A model generated the notes under the pieces. The model did not search any database. It was given only the letters and a program-made list of their open reading frames with translations, and had not been told where the DNA came from. The position numbers were made by a program, and so were the translations under genes. Positions 57,691 through 64,000 of a stretch of DNA of 64,000 nucleotides are shown piece by piece. The stretch lies in contig NW_004451665.1 in NCBI RefSeq assembly GCF_000321225.1, positions 467,326 through 531,325 of the forward strand, written 5' to 3'. The first letter of the stretch is position 1. The number at the start of each line of letters is the position of its first letter. Origin of the DNA: Odobenus rosmarus divergens (taxonomy: Eukaryota; Chordata; Mammalia; Carnivora; Odobenidae).

Positions 57691-59859
57691 ACTAATTGAA
57701 AGAACGAACAAAGCATAGCCCCTCCCCGATAATAGCTATGGAACTCCCGAACTGAAGTGGGTTAATTCACGAAGTATCTAGAAGCAGCACACGAAGAGAG
57801 AACTACTGGAACAATCGAGCTTTGAAGCATATGGAGGGAACATAGCCTCTTATTGAGCTTGATTTTAAAGGAGACAAGGAAAAGGATGTGGTGGAGAAAG
57901 GGGAATAGAATTCTAGGTGATGGAAATTTCAGATTTCTCAGGAAAAGTCAGAATCCAAAATTCATTTATTCAACTGGGAATACAGCAATGAACAAGTCAG
58001 AAGAAAAGTCCTTGCACTCAAGGTACTTACATTCTAGTGGTCATAATGTCAGGCAGTATGATCTTGGAGAAAAATATCTGCTTATTGGAATGGTGAGTTA
58101 GGAAGGGCTTATATTTCCAGAGGGCTGAGGGGTCTAGATCAGTGTGGCTTTCATCTGGCAGCCTGTAGGAAGCTACCTTAGATTCTTGATCCGGAAGAAC
58201 CCTGAGAATGTCAGTTATGGGAGATTTCTGCAGCCACAGGAAGGATGGATTTTGATAGGGAAGGGCATTGGAAAGGGTGGGAGGTCCGAGAAAGGGCTGT
58301 TGTACAGAGGTGGAGGTGACTGGAGGGGGGTGGATATCACCATAGAAGGGGGTGGGTCAAAGGCACCTGGAATGAACTGAGAAATTGAGAAAGGATCTTA
58401 AAGCCCCGGAGTGTGAGAATAATCTAAATGTGTGTCACCAAGAACAACTACCTGATGGAAGGGAAGGAAGATAGCAGAGATGGTGCAGGGACTTTGATGC
58501 TGGGATTTGGGACCAGATTAGGCCAGATTAGGATCAGTCCCTAACTTCAGTTACTGTCCCATCACTGGGCTCTGTGAAGGCCCACAGGAAGGACCACAGT
58601 ACTCTTGCTGTTTACTCTCCAGCGCTTGTGTGTGTTTGCTCTTCTCTATGTGACAAGCCAAGCTTAGTGCGGATGTAACCCATCAAACTGGAAATGGCCT
58701 GAAACTAGTGAGTCACACAGGATCTACAGAGTAAAACTTTGGTTGTTTTTGCCTGAAACCTACCACATCCTCCAACACTCCAAATCTTTTTATTAATGAA
58801 GTAAAATTTTAAGGTATTACATCTTTGGTATCATGAAGTGAGATGGCTGGGATTTCTCTGGCAGAATTTTGATCTTCACTTTAATAGGATGCTAGCTATA
58901 GATGTCAGGATGACTGTTTGTGTAAGAATCAAAAGATCATTTTTTCTTTTTTGTTCTTTTCCTCTGACACAGCTAATTGGCTTGAAATCAATCTGTTTTC
59001 TCAAAGCTTGGGTTTCCTTCAGTTTTGTCTCTCAGGTGAAGAGCTGAACTTTCTACCTGACTCTCACTTTAAATAGAAACATTTTCTCACTTGTCATATG
59101 AAACGGAAAAAACGGGAGGGAAGTGGTAGTCTTAATTCTCCAGTATAGTGAGACAATTCAAAAGAAAACAAACACAACACTTTGCTATTAGATATTTTGA
59201 TAAAAAGTGTTTCTTGAAATTGTTTTTTGAAATGCCATTTCACATTGTGTGATAGAAACCGAATTTCTGTTATCCACAAGGCAAATGAAGGGCTCTTAGG
59301 GAAGTGGGGGAGAGACAGTCACTGTGAATTTTCCATAACAGAATTTGATTGTAGCATCATGGCATCTGAAAGATCTCTGGGGACCAGAGAAGAGGGGGCA
59401 GTGACCTAAGTGGTTCCCTTTTTATAAGCACATCCCAGCTAAGTCCCCCATGTACCCCCACATCTAGTGGTATGGCTAGTACCACCTCCTAAGAAGAGTC
59501 TGGCTTCCTGCATGTATAGGGCTTTTGAAAACTACCTGCCTTAAGCCATAGAAAACATGGTAGTATTTTAATTACTCCTCCCTGGTAATCTAGCCAGTTA
59601 CATGAAAAACAAACTTAGCCATTATTATTATTTTACTTTTTTGGTAATAAAGCTTTTAAAAATCATGTATGAAAAATTCCTAAAGTTTCTCTCCCATCTA
59701 AGTTCTTTTTCTTATCATATCTGTAATAAGAATATGATGAAAGTCTTCAATATATTCTGATAATATGGATGTCATCGCGAAAGTTGGGCAAATGTGGAAA
59801 AGTATATTTCCAACTGTTAAGGAGTAATAATGTTAGCAAATAATCTCATTAGGAAATGG
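57691..59859. other. Intron 1, mostly unrecognised
   Basis: About 2.2 kb without a recognisable element apart from an ancient-repeat-like patch at 57955-58050 ('aatacagcaatgaacaagtc'). A purine-rich block lies at 58260-58370. No exon seen. Confidence 0.45.
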
Positions 59860-59869
59860 AAGAGACAGA

Positions 59870-60250
59870 GTCATGTCAGGCTATTTCCCACCTCAGGGCT
59901 TTTGCAGCTGCTGTTCCCTCTTTCTGGAATGTTCTTACTCGTTCTCATAGCTGGTGTTTTCTCATCATCCAGGTCTCAGTCAAATGTCGCCTTCTCGGAG
60001 AGGCTTTCCTGACCCTCAGTTGAATCCTTCACCCCAACTCTGCTGCATATCCCATTCCTTGGTTCTAATTTCCATTAAACTGTATAACATCCCTTAGTTT
60101 TAATTTCTTCTTAGTATGTATCATGACCTGGATTCACTGATTTATGACTTCTGTTCTGGCTTATTTATCTTCCCAGTCAGATTGTGAACTCCAAAGAGCA
60201 GGTATCTTGTTGGTCTTTGTCACTACTAAGATTAGTGTCCAAATACATGT
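59870..60250 (+). repeat. LINE-2 3' end, sense
   Basis: 'cctcagggcttttgcagctg', 'ccaggtctcagtcaaatgtc', 'ggagaggctttcctgaccct' and 'gaactccaaagagcaggtat' follow the L2 3' consensus. Confidence 0.92.
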
Positions 60251-61734
60251 GGAAGGAGAATGAGGTCGCAAAATTGTCATATTTAGGAAAACAAAATAAT
60301 GATTTTTTTTTAACAGCTTGAGGGAGTAAAGCATTCAAAATTCAATTAAAATAGAAACTGCTGCAATGTGCTGCCCTTGGGTATTAGATTTGTAATTGTT
60401 CATCCAAAGTGCTGCTTGTCATGAGCTGTGTTTGTCAACAGCATCACTTTGGGAACTGAGGCAGGTAGTACCTAGGGCGACTCTTTTCCACATTCCAGAG
60501 CCCTGGCATCAAACAGGGGACTTCTGGCATACCAGTTATATCAGGATATTTTGGCTTCAAAGTATTAAAATCCAGACTCTAAATGGGTCAAAGCATAAGT
60601 CTCATGGGAAGATTGGAGCAAGGGTTATTCTTTTAGCAGTTCAAAATGGTATCAAATACTCAAGTTCTGTCCATTTCTCTGTTCTGCCATCACTGAATGT
60701 CATCTTATCCAGGCAGGGCAATGTCTGAGGAAGACGAGAATGCTGCCTTTCTTTTCCTAGACTTGCTCCACCAGACTTCCTCCAGGGTCTCATGGGCCAT
60801 TTTTGGGTACATATCCATTGTTGAACTAATCATTGGTGAGGGAATGAGATTGTGCACAACAATAAGGCCTGACCCTGAGCCAGGGGCTGGTGGGGGCGGG
60901 GCACGGGTGGTGGTGGAGTGTATCCTTTTCCCATGCGGTGTGTGGACTGCTTGGGGAGTGGCAGTCATCTGAACAAAATTGAGGTTCTTTTGGGTGGGGA
61001 GAAGGAGGGGAAGTGCTGTATATTTCCTATGTTGTTGTTGTTCCTATGTTTGGAAGCAGTAACTAATGGTGTTGCTAAAACTTTTCTCCTAAGTTTTGTA
61101 CTGTTTGGTCTGATGAGTAAAGACTGGTTCAAGATTCTAGAGGTTGATGAGCAGACTGGAGACCCATACAGTTACAGTCCTTTGGATTAAGTCCAAGCTT
61201 CTACTCAAGAGCTTCCAGAAGAGCTTCTGTTTCAGCATGTGGTGGGGGCTACTGCTGTTCAAGAGGGAGACCCAGAGGGGGAGAGTCAGTCCGGCTCCTC
61301 TTTCAGCTGCTTTAATCCCTGTTTTTAGGGAAGTGCAATCTATTCTGTAGAGCCCATCTCATTCCATGTGTTTCTTTATTGCTTTATCCTATCCTTCTTA
61401 CCCAAAGCCTAAGAAAAAAGTTTAGGGATAGTTTGGGAAGTTGAGAGAGGAAGAGAGTGAGTTGTCAGAATGGAGGGCATGGGGCAGCTTTTCATTTCTT
61501 GTTCATTTCTGCTATATGCTATGTTTGTAATGATCAAAGTAACTTGTGCCTTTTATATAATTTTCTGCTTGGAGCTTTATTATGTTCTACAACAGGTTGA
61601 GACTAAGAATAGATAAGATAATGTGAATGTTGAAATGTTCAAAACTCCACAGCCTATACACCATTACCAATTACAACATATAAGTGTGGTTGAAATGCAA
61701 GGGGTGTGTCAAGCCAGAAAATGGCATGGAGTGT
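60251..61734. other. Intron 1, unrecognised, with a G-rich/GC-box block
   Basis: No repeat or exon recognised. At 60885-60920 'ctggtgggggcggggcacgg' contains a consensus GC box within an otherwise AT-rich region, 1.5 kb upstream of coding exon 2. It could mark an internal regulatory element, which is unproven. Confidence 0.4.
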
Positions 61735-61746
61735 TGGGACTTTGAT

Positions 61747-61944
61747 TTTTTTTTTTTTTTTTAAGATTTTATTTATTTGACAGAGAGAGACACAGTGAGA
61801 GAGGGAACACAGTGAGAGAGGGAGTGGGAGAGGGAGAAGCAGGCTTCCTGCTTCAGGAGCCTGATGCGGGGCTCGATCCCAGGACCCTGGGATCATGACC
61901 CGAGCCTAAGGCAGATGCTTAACAACTGAGCCACCCAGGCACCC
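61747..61944 (-). repeat. Carnivore SINE, 12-bp TSD
   Basis: Antisense copy with an 18-base poly-T. 'tgggactttgat' is identical at 61735-61746 and 61945-61956. Confidence 0.96.
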
Positions 61945-61956
61945 TGGGACTTTGAT

Positions 61957-62340
61957 GTTTGATGATATATTCTGAATATATCAGAATCTTTTTAAATCTT
62001 AAACATTTTGTGGTAGATTTGAAAAATGAGGGCAATCCTTTTTTGTTGTTGCTTGTACCCTCATAGACCAGTATGACCTATTAAACTGCCAGTTTGGGAT
62101 TCTTCCCTGTCCTCATTCCTTATCTGGTCCTTGACCTAATTCTGTCCATTCTCCTTACCACAGGCACTAACTCAGTCTTGGCCCTTATCACAGGACAGAC
62201 AAATCCTTTTGTTCTTGAATTATTTCCCTATTACTTTGCAAGTGTGGTATGGATAAAGATGAACTTTTACCTATCTTTGATGTCTTCAGATAGCTATCAC
62301 AAGACCTTATGGAAAGTGGAGGAAAATCAATGTTTGTTGA
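61957..62340. other. Intron 1 end, no feature recognised
   Basis: Unique sequence leading to the branch and pyrimidine tract of exon 2. Confidence 0.5.
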
Positions 62341-62378
62341 TTTCTTGTTGACGTTTTCTTTTCTGCTTTTGGTTTTAG

Positions 62379-62506
62379 AGTCTGAACTGAAGAATTTTTG
62401 TTCCAGAAATATACTGATCATCCTTGGCTTCTCCTCTATTATGGCTGTGATTTCTTTGATTGCTGTGGGGCTGACCCAGAACAAAACATTGCCAGAAAAT
62501 GTTAAG
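62379..62506 (+). CDS. ENTPD1: ENTPD1 (CD39) coding exon 2
   Basis: The exon is 128 bases (two bases completing Glu6, then 42 codons), bounded by acceptor 'ggttttag' and donor 'gtaact', ending in phase 0. It encodes [10 protein letters not shown], then the hydrophobic helix [21 protein letters not shown] (residues 17-37), then [11 protein letters not shown]. This is the N-terminal tail and first membrane anchor of CD39. Cys13, reported as palmitoylated in CD39 for caveolar targeting, is present. The apyrase conserved regions, starting with the D-A-G-S-S motif, would begin in exon 3 beyond the window. Similarity to the human protein runs through the whole exon with conservative changes. Open reading upstream of the acceptor (from 62309) is not coding. 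Confidence 0.97.
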
Positions 62507-64000
62507 GTAACTCAAATCTGAGGGGTTCTGGCTGGAGTGCGGTGGGGGAGGGGAAAGAGGTTGTGGTAAATCAGAGCATACAGGAGGGGTGGAGTTTCTG
62601 GCAGCCCAGGAGCAAGTCAATATCCACTGAATTAGGGAGGTTAAATGGAGTGATGCTCATTCTGGAAGAGGAAATGTCTTGAATCAATTAGTGGTAGGAA
62701 GATAATTGTCTTTATGCTTGTTCAGCAATAATTATTGTTAATACTTTAACAGAAACAAATACTTTATTCACTACATCCAGATATGTACTGATATCATGTG
62801 GTGATATTTTGTGCTGATATTCTATGATCTAGTACTATCTCTTCTTCTTATTCATTGTTTCACTGTGGATGTGTCACAACACTGCACTCTTTGATCTTCT
62901 TAATCATTATTACTATCACGAAAATAATAAAATTTATTAGAGAACATTGTATAAAGCTCTTTGAAAGTCAAAGATTGTGGAGAAGACTTGTTCCTCATCT
63001 TCAAAATATTAAAGAAAGTGGGGCGCCTGGGTGGCTCAGTCGTTAAGCATCTGCCTTTGGCTTAGGTCATGATGCCTGGGTCCTGGGACCCAGTCCTGCA
63101 TTGGGCTCCCTGCTCAGCGGGAAGCCTGCTTCCCCTGCTTCCCACTTGCCCTGCTTCCCACTCCCCCTGCTTGTGCTCCCTCTCTTGCTGTGTCTCTCTT
63201 TCTCTGTCAAATAAATAAATAAAATCTTAAAAAAAATATTAAAGAAAGCAGCAAAATCCATGGGAAAAAAAAAAACAGAGCACATACATGTATCAAATAT
63301 AGTGATTTGGAATGAATTCATGGATGGACAGATTTCTTGGAAATTTCCACATTTGAAGAGATAGTTAATATCATTAAAAATAATTAGGATCGTTAACTCT
63401 GCTGTGATTTCTGCTTCCTTTCAAATTCATCAAAGTAAAATTTCAAAGACATGAATATCTTACAAGTAGCTTGTAATATCATTATTATAATATGTTAATT
63501 AAAAAGGATGTGGAAAATTTAGATTTATGTTGTAAGTACACCATTTTAAACTTTCATTGAAATTAAATAAATGTATAAGTAAACAAATCTAAAAGGGCCC
63601 AGAATATGCCAGTATGCTAATGTTGTACATATTGGCACATATGTACACATAGACGATGCCATATCCAGAAGTTAACTTGACCATGGAGGCTCTGAAATAC
63701 ATAGGCAGAAGTTTATTTTCTTGTATTTGAAGATACTAAACTGTGAGATTGGAAAGATGGATGCATATGCCAGGCTTCTAAAACTTTTGCCACCCACCCA
63801 AATCAGTTGCTATATAGCGGAGGCCTGGAGTTACATTGGCATTCCTTTGCGACATGAACTCAACTCAGTGTTGCCGTGCACAGCAACCCCTTTGTCAGCT
63901 CAGAAGGCTGATATTATCTCGTTGTCAATGGTCTCTTGCCTTTTAATGTTGAGTGATGTTGGCTCTCTTGGCAAAACTTCACTCACAGTTGAAGCCTCGT
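62507..64000 (+). other. ENTPD1: ENTPD1 intron 2, 5' part
   Basis: It starts with donor 'gtaactc'. Apart from the SINE at 63019 it is AT-rich and unrecognised. Exon 3, which should begin at Y-G-I-V-L-D-A-G-S-S, was not found before the window ends. Confidence 0.85.
63019..63232 (+). repeat. Carnivore SINE with an internal duplication
   Basis: Sense copy 'tggggcgcctgggtggctca' to 'aataaaatcttaaaaa'. 'aaaatattaaagaaag' is identical at 63003-63018 and 63233-63248. The 'ccctgcttcccact' unit is repeated inside (about 63133-63165). Confidence 0.95.

Larger units (their letters stand above)
11020..62378 (+). other. ENTPD1: ENTPD1 intron 1 (51.4 kb)
   Basis: The intron runs from donor GT at 11020 to acceptor AG at 62377-62378, preceded by a pyrimidine-rich tract ('acgttttcttttctgctttt'). 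A very long first intron is usual for this gene in mammals. It is filled with L1, L2, L3/CR1, MIR and SINE remains, two antisense LTRs, an RPL10A retropseudogene and one assembly gap. I saw no additional ENTPD1 coding exon in it. Confidence 0.9.

Noticed and set aside
62309..62378. Coding sequence upstream of ENTPD1 exon 2
   Set aside because: The open frame continues through the pyrimidine tract and acceptor; the family protein joins exactly at 62379.
11020..62378. Exons of the known human antisense RNA at this locus
   Set aside because: Non-coding exons cannot be recognised from sequence alone; no support for any boundary.
63700..64000. ENTPD1 exon 3
   Set aside because: No segment translating to the Y-G-I-V-L-D-A-G-S-S region was found before the window end.

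Overview
This is vertebrate nuclear DNA from a caniform carnivore. The sign is the large number of tRNA-Lys-derived carnivore SINEs (CAN-SINE/SINEC): a head reading 'cgcctgggtggctcag', a (CT)n block and an 'aataaataaaatcttaaaa' tail. Two subfamilies are present, of the kind I associate with arctoids (bear, panda, seal, mustelid). The species cannot be fixed from the sequence alone. There is no bacterial or phage gene content, and most of the open frames are chance frames or pieces of retroelements.

The window covers the 5' part of one gene on the + strand, ENTPD1 (CD39, ectonucleoside triphosphate diphosphohydrolase 1). Coding exon 1 ends at 11019 and carries only 16 coding bases (MEDRK plus one base). 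Coding exon 2 is at 62379-62506 and encodes the cytoplasmic tail, the first transmembrane helix and the start of the ectodomain. The two exons join in phase 1 to give residues 1-48. A 51.4-kb intron 1 lies between them. About 11 kb of 5' flank precedes exon 1, and 1.5 kb of intron 2 ends the window. A compact promoter-like segment (CCAAT box, a GAGTC x5 repeat, a CCCCTCCCC GC box and a TATA-like motif) lies just upstream of exon 1. A guanine-rich run sits about 600 bp inside intron 1.

The rest is layered transposon remains. The oldest layer is L2, MIR and L3/CR1, including a roughly 2-kb decayed L3/CR1 at about 38.9-40.7 kb, together with MER5-type hAT elements and MLT1-type LTRs. Above it lie mammalian L1 fragments, mostly antisense to the gene, and two ERV-type LTRs, also antisense. 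The youngest layer is carnivore L1 copies and about 26 SINEs, many with clear target-site duplications. A processed RPL10A pseudogene with its own target-site duplication lies 2.2 kb downstream of exon 1. A 720-base assembly gap (52763-53482) falls inside an L1 copy that has the layout of a 5'-inverted (twin-primed) insertion.

I found no unknown coding system. The points most worth checking are the promoter pentanucleotide repeat, the CRE palindrome and CpG-bearing unique block upstream, the CpG-rich antisense LTR in intron 1, the inverted L1 with the gap, and several nested insertions whose flanking duplications record the order of events.
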